Shown: positions 45,953-54,917 of the stretch, one piece after another
How the letters are laid out: each line of letters starts with the position of its first letter
Numbering within the stretch: position 1 is the stretch's first letter
The notes under the pieces: generated by a model
Seen by the model: only the letters and a program-made list of their open reading frames with translations
Database searches by the model: none
What the model was told of the DNA's origin: nothing
Program-made: the position numbers and the translations under genes
NCBI GenBank assembly: GCA_963693035.2
Contig: CAXMMQ010000006.1
Span: forward strand, 496,001-560,000
Length of the DNA stretch: 64,000 nucleotides
Source of the DNA: Lichenicoccus sp963693035
Lineage (GTDB): Bacteria; Pseudomonadota; Alphaproteobacteria; Acetobacterales; Acetobacteraceae
Direction of reading: 5' to 3'

Positions 45953-47104
45953 TTATGACGAAGCTGCCGGTAGCCAGACACTGAACAGGCTGCCGCTTCC
46001 CAGCGTGCTCTCGACCAGCAACCGACCGGCGTGCCGTCCGACGATGTGCTTGACGATGGCAAGCCCGAGACCGCTGCCGACCCGGCCTGCCTGGCCTTCC
46101 TCGACCCGGTAGAACCGCTCGGTCAGCCGCGGCAGGTGATGCTCGGCGATGCCCTGCCCGTCGTCGCGCACCGACAGCACCACGCCGGGCGCTGCCGGCC
46201 AGACACCCCCCTGCACGGTGCGCGCCGTCAGCGTGATCTCCCGCGAGGCGTATTTTAGCGCATTGTCGAGGAGGTTCTGCAACACCTGCGCGATCTGGTC
46301 GGCATCGCCGCGCAGCGGCGGCAGGCTCGCCGCGAGATCGAGCCGGAGTGCCACCTGCCGCCCGGCGACCAGCGGCTCGAAGCCGTCCGTCACCGTGGCG
46401 ATCAGCAGCGGCAGGTCCACCCGGCTGCGCGGCCGTTCGTGCTCCATGAGCTGGATGCGCGACAGGCTCATCAGGTTGTCGATCAGCCGGCGCATGCGCG
46501 CCGCCTGCGCCTGCATGATGGGAAGGAAGCGTCGCTGCGCCTGCAGGTCGTCGGAAGCGGGGCCGAGCAGCGTGTCGATGAAGCCGACCAGGCTGGCGAG
46601 CGGCGTGCGCAGCTCATGGCTGGCGTTGGCGATGAAGTCGGCACGCATGCGCTCGACCGCCTCCTGCTGGCTGTGGTCGGACAGTGCGAGAACCAGCAGG
46701 TCCGGGCCGATGCCCGGCAGCGCGCGGATCGAGACCCGCAGCACGCGTGCCACCGGGACATCCATCCTGACGGTCGCGCTGATGATCTCGCCGCCCTCGA
46801 GGCGCGCCAGGGTGTCGTCGAGCACCGGGTGGCGCAACAGCGCCGGGACCACGTCGCCGAAGGTCTCCCGCACCGCCTGGTTGGCACGGATCAGCGAGCC
46901 CGCGCGGTCGATCAGCAGCATCGGGCAGGGCAGCGGCTCGATCACGTCGCCGAGCCAGGCGAACGGCTCGAAGCCTGGCCCCGGCTCGGGCGGATGGATG
47001 CGCGGTTCGGCCGCCGGCGCGCCAGCCGCGCGGGCCCACACCAGCCGCACGCAATAGCCGCCGATGAAAGCCGCCGCCGCGACCGGCAGGTCGATCTGCA
47101 GCAA
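45953..47104 (-). CDS. phoR: phosphate regulon sensor kinase PhoR
   Basis: 383 residues. One short N-terminal hydrophobic segment (LPVAAAAFIGGYCVRLVW), a PAS-like region (PCPMLLIDRAGSLIRANQAV), then DHp with phospho-His in IANASHELRTPLASL and ATPase boxes (NLLDNALKYAS, VRDDGQGIAEHHL, GSGLGLAIVKHIVG). The gene is last in pstSCAB-phoU-phoB-phoR, 11 bp behind phoB. It senses through the Pst transporter and PhoU. Confidence 0.93.
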   Translation of the reverse strand: MLQIDLPVAAAAFIGGYCVRLVWARAAGAPAAEPRIHPPEPGPGFEPFAWLGDVIEPLPCPMLLIDRAGSLIRANQAVRETFGDVVPALLRHPVLDDTLARLEGGEIISATVRMDVPVARVLRVSIRALPGIGPDLLVLALSDHSQQEAVERMRADFIANASHELRTPLASLVGFIDTLLGPASDDLQAQRRFLPIMQAQAARMRRLIDNLMSLSRIQLMEHERPRSRVDLPLLIATVTDGFEPLVAGRQVALRLDLAASLPPLRGDADQIAQVLQNLLDNALKYASREITLTARTVQGGVWPAAPGVVLSVRDDGQGIAEHHLPRLTERFYRVEEGQAGRVGSGLGLAIVKHIVGRHAGRLLVESTLGSGSLFSVWLPAASS

Positions 47105-47115
47105 CCGGTCGATGG

Positions 47116-47868
47116 TCAGGTCTGCTCGACGTCCAGCGCGTAGCCTGCGGACCGCACCGTGCGCACCAGGTCCGCCTCGCCCGGCGCATTCAGCGCCTTG
47201 CGCAGGCGCCTTATATGCACGTCGACGGTGCGCACCTCGACATGGATGTCGGCACCCCAGACCGCATCGAGTAGGTCCTCGCGCGAGAACACCCGGCGCG
47301 GATGGCGCAGCATGAATTCCAGCAGGCGGTATTCCGTCGGCCCCAGATGCACGGGGCGCCCGTTGCGCTGCACCCGGTGCTCGCCGGGATCCATGACGAT
47401 GTCGTGGAACTGCATCACCCGGCCGGCCGGCTGCGGCTGCGCGCGACGCAGCAGCGCCCGCATGCGCGCGGTCAGCGCCTCGATGGAGAACGGCTTGGTG
47501 ATGTAGTCGTCGGCACCGGTATTGAGGCCGCGTATGGAATCCTGCTCCTCCATGCGCGCGGTGATCATGATGACCGGCAGGTCGCGTGTCTGCGGGCGCC
47601 GGCGTATCTGCCGGCAGACCTCCAGCCCGGACAGGCTGGGCAGCATCCAGTCGAGCAGCACGATGTCGGGCGAGAACTCCACCACGCGCAGCAGAGCCTC
47701 CTGGCCGTCGCCCGCCTCGTCCACCAGATAGCCCTGCTTCTCGAGGTTGTAGCGCAGCATGACTGCCAGCGCCGGATCATCCTCGACCATCAGCACGCGA
47801 GGCTTCTGCGCGTCGTCACGTGAGGTCGCCACGTCGCCCCTGTACAGGCTGTCGGTTCCGGACTGCAT
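47116..47868 (-). CDS. phoB: phosphate regulon response regulator PhoB
   Basis: 250 residues. Receiver: LMVEDDPALAVMLRYNLEKQ, phospho-Asp in IVLLDWMLPSLSGLE, Lys in DYITKPFSIEAL. DNA-binding winged helix: HLGPTEYRLLEFMLRHPRRV, EVRTVDVHIRRLRKALN. It activates phosphate-starvation genes at PHO boxes. It follows phoU by 3 bp. About 20 N-terminal residues precede the usual PhoB start, so an internal start near VLMVEDD is possible. Confidence 0.94.
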   Translation of the reverse strand: MQSGTDSLYRGDVATSRDDAQKPRVLMVEDDPALAVMLRYNLEKQGYLVDEAGDGQEALLRVVEFSPDIVLLDWMLPSLSGLEVCRQIRRRPQTRDLPVIMITARMEEQDSIRGLNTGADDYITKPFSIEALTARMRALLRRAQPQPAGRVMQFHDIVMDPGEHRVQRNGRPVHLGPTEYRLLEFMLRHPRRVFSREDLLDAVWGADIHVEVRTVDVHIRRLRKALNAPGEADLVRTVRSAGYALDVEQT

Positions 47869-47871
47869 CGC

Positions 47872-48621
47872 CTATCCCTCCAGGCCTTCCTCGGTCGCGT
47901 CCGGCTCCGTGCCGTACGCGCGGTCCTGCGCCGGGGCGCCACGTGGCCGCGCCGCGGGCAGCAATTCGCCGGTCACCGAATAATGCACCTGCTCGGCGAT
48001 GTTGGTGCAGTGGTCGCCGATGCGCTCCAGGTTCTTGGCGATGAACAGCAGGTGCGTGCAGGAGGTGATGTTGCGCGGATCCTCCATCATGTAGGTGATG
48101 AGTTCGCGGAACATCGAGTTGTACAGCTCGTCCACCGCCTTGTCGGAATGCCAGACCTCGATCGCCTTGGCCTCGTCGTTCTGGCTCAGCGCGTCGATCG
48201 CTAGGCGCAGGCCTTCCTGCACCAGCCGCCCCATGTTGCGCAGCGCCCCGAGCGAGAGCCCGGCATCGCCGGTGCCGATGCGCAGCGAGCGCTTGGCGAT
48301 GTTCGCCGCGTAGTCGCCGATCCGCTCGAGGTCGCTGGTGACCTTAAGCGCGGAGACGATCTCGCGCAGGTCCTGCGCCATCGGCGCGCGCAGCGCCAGC
48401 ATGCGGATCGCACGCCCCTCGACCTCGCGTTCCACCGCATCGACGTCCGGATCCTGCTCCATCGCAAGCTGCGCCGCCTCGCCATCACGGTTCAGCACGC
48501 CGGCGAGCGCATTCGCGGTCTGGCTCTCCACCATGCCACCCATGCGCGCCATCATCGCGCGCAACTGGTTAAGCTCCTGCTCGTAGCTGCGGACAATGCG
48601 GCGTGGATCGTTGCTGCTCAT
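47872..48621 (-). CDS. phoU: phosphate signalling protein PhoU
   Basis: 249 residues with two PhoU helical repeats: ELNQLRAMMARMGGMVESQT, DVDAVEREVEGRAIRMLALR, QDLREIVSALKVTSDLERIGD, and the second copy ending FIAKNLERIGDHCTNIAEQV. PhoU restrains PhoR when phosphate is plentiful. It lies 15 bp behind pstB in the pst operon. Confidence 0.96.
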   Translation of the reverse strand: MSSNDPRRIVRSYEQELNQLRAMMARMGGMVESQTANALAGVLNRDGEAAQLAMEQDPDVDAVEREVEGRAIRMLALRAPMAQDLREIVSALKVTSDLERIGDYAANIAKRSLRIGTGDAGLSLGALRNMGRLVQEGLRLAIDALSQNDEAKAIEVWHSDKAVDELYNSMFRELITYMMEDPRNITSCTHLLFIAKNLERIGDHCTNIAEQVHYSVTGELLPAARPRGAPAQDRAYGTEPDATEEGLEG

Positions 48622-48636
48622 GACGAGAACCTTCGA

Positions 48637-49491
48637 TTAACCGAAGCGGCCGGTTATGTAGTCCTGCGTCCGCTTCTCGCGGGGCGCGGTGAATAGCCGG
48701 TCGGCGGACGCGACCTCGACCAACTCGCCCATATAGAAGAACGCCACCTGGTCGGCGCAGCGCGCCGCCTGCTGCAGGTTGTGGGTGACGATGGCGATGG
48801 TGAATTCGACCTTCAGTTCGTCGAGCAGTTCCTCGATGCGCGCGGTGCTGATCGGGTCCAGCGCCGAGGTCGGCTCGTCGAGCAGGATCACCTCCGGACG
48901 GGTGGCGATCGTGCGCGCGATGCACAGGCGCTGCTGCTGGCCGCCGGACAGCGCCGCCGCCGGAGCGCGCAGCCGGTCCTTGACCTCCGCCCACAGCGCC
49001 ACCCGTCGCAGGCTGTCCTCGACGCGTGTCTCCATCGCCGCGCGGTCCAGGTTCTCATGCAGCTTGACCCCGAACGCCACGTTCTCGAACACCGACATCG
49101 GGAACGGCGTCGGCTTCTGGAACACCATGCCGACCCGCGAGCGCAGCACGTTGGTGTCGGTGCCGGGGGCGATGATGTTCTGGCCGTCCAGCAGCACCTC
49201 GCCGGTGGCGCGCTGGCCGGGATAGAGGTCGTACATGCGGTTCAGCACTCGCAGCAGCGTCGACTTACCGCAGCCGGACGGCCCGATCAGCCCGGTAACG
49301 CGCCGCTCCGGCAGGTCGATCGAGATGTTCTTCAGGGCGTGGTTGCTGCCGTAGTAGAAGTCCAGGCCACGCATGCTGATCATCGCCCTCGATGCAGCCA
49401 GCGCCTGGCCGTTGCCGCGCGCCTGCGTGAAGGAGACGCCGCCCTGCTGTTGTCGGGCGGTCGTCGTGCCGTTCGGATGCTGCTCGTTCAT
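48637..49491 (-). CDS. pstB: phosphate ABC transporter ATPase PstB
   Basis: 284 residues. Seen: LDFYYGSNHALKNISIDLPE, Walker A GPSGCGKST, QKPTPFPMSVFENVAFGV, signature LSGGQQQRLCIARTI, Walker B VILLDEPTSALDP, and the His switch in IVTHNLQQAAR. The first 30 residues are a variable extension. Powers high-affinity phosphate uptake. Start overlaps pstA by 4 bases. Confidence 0.97.
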   Translation of the reverse strand: MNEQHPNGTTTARQQQGGVSFTQARGNGQALAASRAMISMRGLDFYYGSNHALKNISIDLPERRVTGLIGPSGCGKSTLLRVLNRMYDLYPGQRATGEVLLDGQNIIAPGTDTNVLRSRVGMVFQKPTPFPMSVFENVAFGVKLHENLDRAAMETRVEDSLRRVALWAEVKDRLRAPAAALSGGQQQRLCIARTIATRPEVILLDEPTSALDPISTARIEELLDELKVEFTIAIVTHNLQQAARCADQVAFFYMGELVEVASADRLFTAPREKRTQDYITGRFG

Positions 49492-50378
49492 GTGCTGTCC
49501 CGTCCGCCAAGTCCGATGCGCGCAATGATGTTTATGATCAGGACACCGGCCGTGATCAGCAGCGCCGCCGTCCAGGCGAGCTGCACCCAGTCGTCATAAG
49601 CCGAGCCCGCATACTGGTAGATCGTTACCGGCAGGCTCGCCATCGGCGCACGCAGGTCCACCGACCAGGACAGGTTGCCGAGCGAGGTGAACAGCAGCGG
49701 CGCGGTCTCGCCGGACACCCTGGCGACGGCCAGCAGGATGCCGGTGGCGATGCCGCGGCGGGCGGCGCGCACGCAGATCAGCATCACCACTTTCCAGCGC
49801 GGCGCGCCCAGCGCCGAGGCGGCCTCGCGCATCGAGGTCGGCACCAGCCGCAGCATGTCCTCGGTGGTGCGCACCACGATTGGGATCACCAGGATGGCGA
49901 GCGACATGGCGCCCGCGAAGCCGGAGAAGTGCCCGACCGGGCCGACCAGGATCAGATAGACGAACAGCCCGACCAGGATCGATGGCGCCGAGAGCAGCAT
50001 GTCGGAGACGAAGCGCACGACATCGGCAACCCACGACCCGGTGCCGAACTCGGCCAGGAACACGCCGGCCAGCAGTCCGACCGGGGCGCCGAACAGGACC
50101 GCGAGCAGGGTCTGGATGATCGAGCCGACGATCGGGTTGAGGAGTCCGCCACCCGAGCCGGGCGGCGACGTCATGCGCGTGAAGGTCGAGAGGTGCAGCC
50201 CGCCGATGCCGCGCGACACTAGCGTCGCCAGGATCGAGATCAGCGCCGCCAGCACGATCGCGGTCGCCACCGCACACAGCAAGGTTGCCGAAAGGTTCGC
50301 CAGCCGGCGACGGCGCGCGCGTCCGGCGTCCGTTGCAACCCGGCGGGTCGAGGCGGCCTGGGTGACGGTGGCGGACAC
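49488..50378 (-). CDS. pstA: phosphate ABC transporter permease PstA
   Basis: 296 residues, six membrane helices (e.g. LSATLLCAVATAIVLAALIS, GGGLLNPIVGSIIQTLLAVL, GFAGAMSLAILVIPIVVRTT) with the EAA loop EAASALGAPRWKVVMLICVRAA. Forms the membrane channel with PstC. 5 bp behind pstC. Confidence 0.96.
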   Translation of the reverse strand: MSATVTQAASTRRVATDAGRARRRRLANLSATLLCAVATAIVLAALISILATLVSRGIGGLHLSTFTRMTSPPGSGGGLLNPIVGSIIQTLLAVLFGAPVGLLAGVFLAEFGTGSWVADVVRFVSDMLLSAPSILVGLFVYLILVGPVGHFSGFAGAMSLAILVIPIVVRTTEDMLRLVPTSMREAASALGAPRWKVVMLICVRAARRGIATGILLAVARVSGETAPLLFTSLGNLSWSVDLRAPMASLPVTIYQYAGSAYDDWVQLAWTAALLITAGVLIINIIARIGLGGRDST

Positions 50379-50383
50379 CGGGT

Positions 50384-51355
50384 TCAGACCCTCAGCTCGC
50401 GCAGCAGCAGCCGCGAGCAGGCGAGCGTGATGAACGAGATCACCATCAGGATCAGTCCCAGCGCCAGCAGCGCCGACAGCTTCAGGCTGCCGGCGGGGCT
50501 TTCGGGGAATTCAAGCGCGATCAGCGAGGCGATGGTGTTCCCGGGCGAGAACAGGCTGGCGCCGATCCGGTTGGAGTTGCCGATGACGAAGGTGATCGCC
50601 ATGGTCTCGCCGAGCGCCCGCCCGAGCCCCAGCATGATGCCGCCGCTGACGGCGACGCGCGACCACGGCAGCACGACCTTGCGCATCACCTCCCAGCGGG
50701 TCGAGCCGAGCCCGTAGGCGCTCTCCTTGAGCACCGCTGGCATCGAGTTGAACACGTCGCGCATCACGGCGGCGATGAACGGTGTGATCATGACGGCCAG
50801 GATCAAGCCGCCGGTCAGCAGGCCGGTGCCGAACGGTGCGCCGGAGAACAGCCGGCCGATGATGGGCGCGTGGCCGATGCTGTCGATCAGCGCCGGCTGC
50901 ACATCCTGCGCCATCACCGGCACGATCACGAAGAAGCCCCACATGCCGAAGATGATCGACGGCACCGCGGCGAGCAGCTCGACCGCGGTGCCGATCGGGT
51001 TCGACAGCCAGTCGGGCGCCATCTCGGTCAGAAAGAACGCGACCCCGAAGGCGAGCGGCACCGCCACCAGCAGGCCGATGAACGAGGTCACCAGGGTGCC
51101 GAAGACCGGAGCGGCGGCACCGTAATGGTTGACCACCGGGTTCCAGACCGCGTGCACCAGGAAGCCCGGGCCGAACACCTGCAGGGCGTGGCTGCCACCG
51201 AGCGCCATCACCGCGATGATGCCCAGGATCAGCAGCAGCACGATGATGCCGCAGCCCCAGGCAATGCCGGCGAACAGCCAGTCGCCGAGCTTGCCGCTTG
51301 GCTGCGCGGTCTCCAAAGTGGGACTACCTGACAGCGGCGGGCGCTCCCGAGACAT
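50384..51355 (-). CDS. pstC: phosphate ABC transporter permease PstC
   Basis: 323 residues from the ATG at 51355. Membrane helices (LFAGIAWGCGIIVLLLILGI, FIGLLVAVPLAFGVAFFL) and the EAA loop KESAYGLGSTRWEVMRKVVLP. The chosen start overlaps the 3' end of pstS by 32 bases; the hydrophobic core begins about 25 residues in, so a later start is possible. A longer ATG frame to 51436 lies wholly inside pstS and is unlikely. Confidence 0.94.
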   Translation of the reverse strand: MSRERPPLSGSPTLETAQPSGKLGDWLFAGIAWGCGIIVLLLILGIIAVMALGGSHALQVFGPGFLVHAVWNPVVNHYGAAAPVFGTLVTSFIGLLVAVPLAFGVAFFLTEMAPDWLSNPIGTAVELLAAVPSIIFGMWGFFVIVPVMAQDVQPALIDSIGHAPIIGRLFSGAPFGTGLLTGGLILAVMITPFIAAVMRDVFNSMPAVLKESAYGLGSTRWEVMRKVVLPWSRVAVSGGIMLGLGRALGETMAITFVIGNSNRIGASLFSPGNTIASLIALEFPESPAGSLKLSALLALGLILMVISFITLACSRLLLRELRV

Positions 51356-52361
51356 GGCTCCAGGCCTGCCGGACACTGGCCTGGACCGCCGGCGGCAGCA
51401 CAACGTACTGGAGCTGCTTGGCGATGTCGCCGCCATTGGTGAAGGCCCAGTCGAAGAACTTGATCACCGCGGCGCCGCGGGCCGGGTCCTTCGGGTTGAT
51501 CGGCAGCAGCACGAAGGTGGTGGAGACGATCGGCCAGGCGCCGGCGCCGGCAGTGTCGAGCATGTCGACCGCGAACTCATGCGCGCTGCCCCAGTCGGCG
51601 GCGGCGGCGGCCTTGCTGAAGCTTTCGAGGTCGGGTGCCACGAAGGCGCCCGCGGCATCCTTCAGCTCGACCGTCGTCAGATGGTTCTTGTCGGCGAACG
51701 CATACTCGACATAGCCGAGGCCGCCACGCGTGTTGCGTACCACCGCGGCCACGCCGTCATTGCCGCGCGCGCCGGCGCCGGACGGCCAGGAGATCGAGGT
51801 CGCGGCGCCGACGTTGGACTTCCAGCCGGGGCTGACCTTGGACAGGTACGAGGTGAACACGAAGGTGGTGCCCGACCCATCGGCGCGATGCACCGGGGCC
51901 ACCGCGATGTCCGGCAGCGCCACGCCCGGGTTCAGGGCGGCGATCTGGCGATCGTTCCAGGTGGCGATGTCGCCATCGAACAGCCCGGCCAGCACCGTGC
52001 CGGTCAGGTGCAGCTGGTTCGGCGCGATGCCGGGCAGGTTGATGATCGGCACCACGCCGCCGATGACCGTCGGGAACTGCAGCAGCGCGTTGGAGGCGAG
52101 CTTGGCGCTGGCAACCGGCGCGTCGGAGGCGCCGAAATCCACCGTGCGCGCCATCACCTGGTTCTGGCCGGCGCCCGATCCGAGCGCCTGGTAGTTCAGC
52201 GCGATCCCGAGCGTGCTCTTCGCGGCCGCGCCCCAGGCGCCATAGATCGGGGCGGCAAAGGTCGAGCCGGCGCCGGTGATGTCGACGGCGTGGGCCGTGC
52301 CCGGCACGAGTGGCAGGAGACCGGCGATGCCGGCGGACAGGGCGAACAGTGCAGCGCGCAT
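51324..52361 (-). CDS. pstS: phosphate-binding protein PstS
   Basis: 345 residues. Signal peptide (LFALSAGIAGLLPLVPGTAHA), then the mature start VDITGAGSTFAAPIYGAWG, with phosphate-binding motifs GSGAGQNQVMARTVDFGASD and RADGSGTTFVFTSYLS. Periplasmic high-affinity phosphate receptor. First gene of the seven-gene pst/pho operon; a PHO-box-like site sits about 55 bp upstream. Confidence 0.97.
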   Translation of the reverse strand: MRAALFALSAGIAGLLPLVPGTAHAVDITGAGSTFAAPIYGAWGAAAKSTLGIALNYQALGSGAGQNQVMARTVDFGASDAPVASAKLASNALLQFPTVIGGVVPIINLPGIAPNQLHLTGTVLAGLFDGDIATWNDRQIAALNPGVALPDIAVAPVHRADGSGTTFVFTSYLSKVSPGWKSNVGAATSISWPSGAGARGNDGVAAVVRNTRGGLGYVEYAFADKNHLTTVELKDAAGAFVAPDLESFSKAAAAADWGSAHEFAVDMLDTAGAGAWPIVSTTFVLLPINPKDPARGAAVIKFFDWAFTNGGDIAKQLQYVVLPPAVQASVRQAWSHVSGAPAAVR

Positions 52362-52415
52362 GCGGAGAGCCTTCCGTTGTTGCGGCGGGCTTTACAAGCC
52401 GGCGGTGGCGCCCGT

Positions 52416-52433
52416 GTTTCAGTTTCGTGACGG
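52416..52433 (-). promoter_or_regulatory. candidate PHO box upstream of pstS
   Basis: On the minus strand the sequence reads CCGTCAC-GAAA-CTGAAAC, the 7-4-7 layout of PhoB sites (consensus CTGTCAT-N4-CTGTCAT) with partial matches in both halves. It is about 55 bp before the pstS start and lies inside the last codons of the ompA-like gene. A likely but imperfect site. Confidence 0.45.
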
Positions 52434-53477
52434 TTGCATGACACTCGGTGCTGGAGGCGCCGGAGGGGCCGCGACCAGCTCGATGCGCTGGTTCAGCGCC
52501 CGTCCCGCCGCATCGTTGCCAGAGGTCAGCGGCGCTGCCGGACCGATACCGATCGCGGTCAGCCGGTCGGCCGGGATCTTCCAGCCGGCGAGCAGCGCCT
52601 GCATCACGGCGTGCGCCCGCGCGCCGGACAGCGCCACGGCATCCGCCAGCGGTGCCGCGTCGTCCGTGTGCCCAACGATCATCAGCCGCATGTCCGGGTG
52701 CGCCTGCATCAGTTCCGCCGCCTGTTCCAGCACCGGCCGCCAGCCGGCCGACAACGTTGCCTTGCCGGGCGCAAAATGCAGTTCGGGCAGGGCGATCCGC
52801 CCCTGCATGCGCAGCGCAGCCTCGATCAGCGCCATGCTGGCCGCCGGCGGATGCGAGGGCAGCGGCTCGCACACCGTCTCGATGAAGATGCCGGGGTCGC
52901 GTCCGACATGGCGCGCTACCGCGAGCCCCAGGGTGACCCTGCCCTCGGGCCGGTCGGAGGTCGCCAGCACGTAGCGGACATCGTCGCCCACGGGATGCAG
53001 GAAATCGATGATCAGGCCGCCCGCGTCGCCGGCATGCGCCTCGACCATCGGCTGGGTCAGCAGCTCGCCGAAGTCGAAGCCGCCGCAGCCGTCCGGGGGA
53101 CCGGCGCCGGCGCAGGAGAACACCGTCGTGAAGCCGGCGCCGCTTAGCGCATCGCGGAAGAACCGCATGACCTCGAGCGAGGACACCATGCGCGGCACGA
53201 CGTAGGCGAGCCGGGTGACCTCGCCATCGATCGTGCGTACGCCGGTGAAGCCGAAGTCGCGGAACGGCCCGCTGGGCAGCGTCGCCTGCTCGTCGCCGAG
53301 CGTGTCGTAGGCGAGCAGCCGGGCGTCGTCATAGCGCGGCAGGTAGCGGCTGTCCGATCCGCCGGCCACGTCGGCGGCCGGTATCTGCGGATTGGCCCGA
53401 ATCGGCGCGGCCGTCATGCAGAGCAGCAATGCGATCAGGCCGTTTCTGAGGACCAACGACACTGGGCAATGTCCCAC
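52419..53477 (-). CDS. OmpA-family protein with DUF4892-like N-terminus
   Basis: 352 residues. Signal peptide (LIALLLCMTAAPIRA), an N-terminal DUF4892-like part (SDSRYLPRYDDARLLAYDTLG, RLAYVVPRMVSSLEVMRFFRDAL with two Cys after it), and a C-terminal OmpA domain (LHFAPGKATLSAGWRPVLEQAA, LMIVGHTDDAAPLADAVALSGARA, ALNQRIELV) that binds peptidoglycan. Same strand as and 57 bp upstream of pstS; its 3' end carries the candidate PHO box, but its own expression is probably separate. Confidence 0.85.
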   Translation of the reverse strand: MGHCPVSLVLRNGLIALLLCMTAAPIRANPQIPAADVAGGSDSRYLPRYDDARLLAYDTLGDEQATLPSGPFRDFGFTGVRTIDGEVTRLAYVVPRMVSSLEVMRFFRDALSGAGFTTVFSCAGAGPPDGCGGFDFGELLTQPMVEAHAGDAGGLIIDFLHPVGDDVRYVLATSDRPEGRVTLGLAVARHVGRDPGIFIETVCEPLPSHPPAASMALIEAALRMQGRIALPELHFAPGKATLSAGWRPVLEQAAELMQAHPDMRLMIVGHTDDAAPLADAVALSGARAHAVMQALLAGWKIPADRLTAIGIGPAAPLTSGNDAAGRALNQRIELVAAPPAPPAPSVMQPSRN

Positions 53478-53528
53478 CTGTGACCACCAATGTTACAACA
53501 TCGGCGGCCGCAGGCAGAGCGACACGCC

Positions 53529-54845
53529 TCAGTAGCGGTAAAGGTCGTGCTTGAACGGCCCCGAGGCGCCGACGTCGATATAGGCCGCCTGCTTCTCGGT
53601 CAGCTTGGTCAGTTCAGCCCCGACCTTGGCGAGATGCAGCGCCGCCACCTTTTCGTCGAGATGCTTGGGCAGCGTGTATACCTTCCGCTCGTACTTGCCG
53701 GCAGGCGCGGTCCACAGCTCGATCTGCGCCAGCGTCTGGTTGGTGAACGAGGCCGACATCACGAAGGAGGGGTGGCCGGTCGCGTTGCCGAGGTTCACCA
53801 GGCGGCCTTCCGACAGCACGATCAGCCGGCGGCCGTTCGGGAACTCGACCTCGTCCACCTGGGGCTTGACGTTGTCCCACTTGTGGTTGCGCAGCGCATC
53901 GATCTGGATCTCGCTGTCGAAGTGGCCGATGTTGCAGACGATGGCGCGGTGCTTCATCTCGCGCATGTGCTCGATGCGGATGACATCCACGTTGCCGGTG
54001 GCGGTCACGAAGATGTCGCCACGCGGGGCGGCGGTCTCCATCGTCACCACCTCGTAGCCCTCCATCGCCGCCTGCAGCGCACAGATCGGATCGACCTCGG
54101 TCACCAGCACGCGGCAGCCGGCATTCTTCAGCGAGGCCGCCGAACCCTTGCCGACATCGCCGTAGCCGGCGACGACCGCGACTTTGCCGGCCATCATCAC
54201 GTCGGTGCCGCGACGGATCGCATCCACCAGGCTCTCGCGGCAGCCGTACAGGTTGTCGAACTTCGACTTGGTGACGCTGTCGTTGACGTTGATCGCCGGC
54301 ACCGCCAGCGTGCCCTTCTTGGCCATCTCCCACAGCCGGTGCACGCCGGTGGTGGTCTCCTCGGAGATGCCGCGCACCTCCTTCAGCAGGTCGGGATACT
54401 TGTCGTGCATCAGCACGGTCAGGTCGCCGCCATCATCGAGGATCATGTTCGGGGTCCAGCCGTCCGGCCCGCGCACGGTCTGCTCGATGCACCACCAGAA
54501 CTCGTCCTCGGTCAGGCCCTTCCAGGCGAATACCGGGATGTTGGCCGCCGCGATCGCGGCGGCGGCCTGGTCCTGGGTCGAGAAGATGTTGCACGACGAC
54601 CAGCGCACCGTGGCGCCGAGCACCATGAGCGTCTCGATCAGCACCGCGGTCTGGATCGTCATGTGCAGGCAGCCGGCGATGCGGGCGCCGGCGAGCGGCT
54701 TGCTGGTGCCGAACTCGTCCCGCAGCGCCATCAGGCCGGGCATCTCGCCCTCGGCGATGGAGATCTCCTTGCGGCCCCACTCCGCGAGGCTGAGATCCTT
54801 CACCTTGTAGTCGGCCGAGGTGGCGGCGCTGCTGATGACGTTCAT
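53529..54845 (-). CDS. ahcY: adenosylhomocysteinase
   Basis: 438 residues. Hydrolyses S-adenosylhomocysteine to homocysteine and adenosine, in the methyl cycle, with tightly bound NAD. Seen: DLSLAEWGRKEISIAEGEMPG, ARIAGCLHMTIQTAVLIETL, VRWSSCNIFSTQDQAAAAI, NAD loop GYGDVGKGSA, and the C-terminal FKHDLYRY with the conserved Lys/Tyr pair. No SAH riboswitch is evident in the 70 bp upstream. Confidence 0.97.
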   Translation of the reverse strand: MNVISSAATSADYKVKDLSLAEWGRKEISIAEGEMPGLMALRDEFGTSKPLAGARIAGCLHMTIQTAVLIETLMVLGATVRWSSCNIFSTQDQAAAAIAAANIPVFAWKGLTEDEFWWCIEQTVRGPDGWTPNMILDDGGDLTVLMHDKYPDLLKEVRGISEETTTGVHRLWEMAKKGTLAVPAINVNDSVTKSKFDNLYGCRESLVDAIRRGTDVMMAGKVAVVAGYGDVGKGSAASLKNAGCRVLVTEVDPICALQAAMEGYEVVTMETAAPRGDIFVTATGNVDVIRIEHMREMKHRAIVCNIGHFDSEIQIDALRNHKWDNVKPQVDEVEFPNGRRLIVLSEGRLVNLGNATGHPSFVMSASFTNQTLAQIELWTAPAGKYERKVYTLPKHLDEKVAALHLAKVGAELTKLTEKQAAYIDVGASGPFKHDLYRY

Positions 54846-54917
54846 GGGGTTCCTGATGCTGGTCCGGCGATTTCGCCACCGCCTATACAGTCTGGCGCAG
54901 GCGGATGGAACCGGAAG

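Noticed and set aside
51356..51436. Longer N-terminus for pstC
   Set aside because: The extra residues lie entirely inside pstS, are Ser/Arg-rich and resemble no PstC N-terminus.
54846..54917. SAH riboswitch upstream of ahcY
   Set aside because: The upstream stretch is about 70 bp and shows no conserved SAH-riboswitch pattern that I can recognise.
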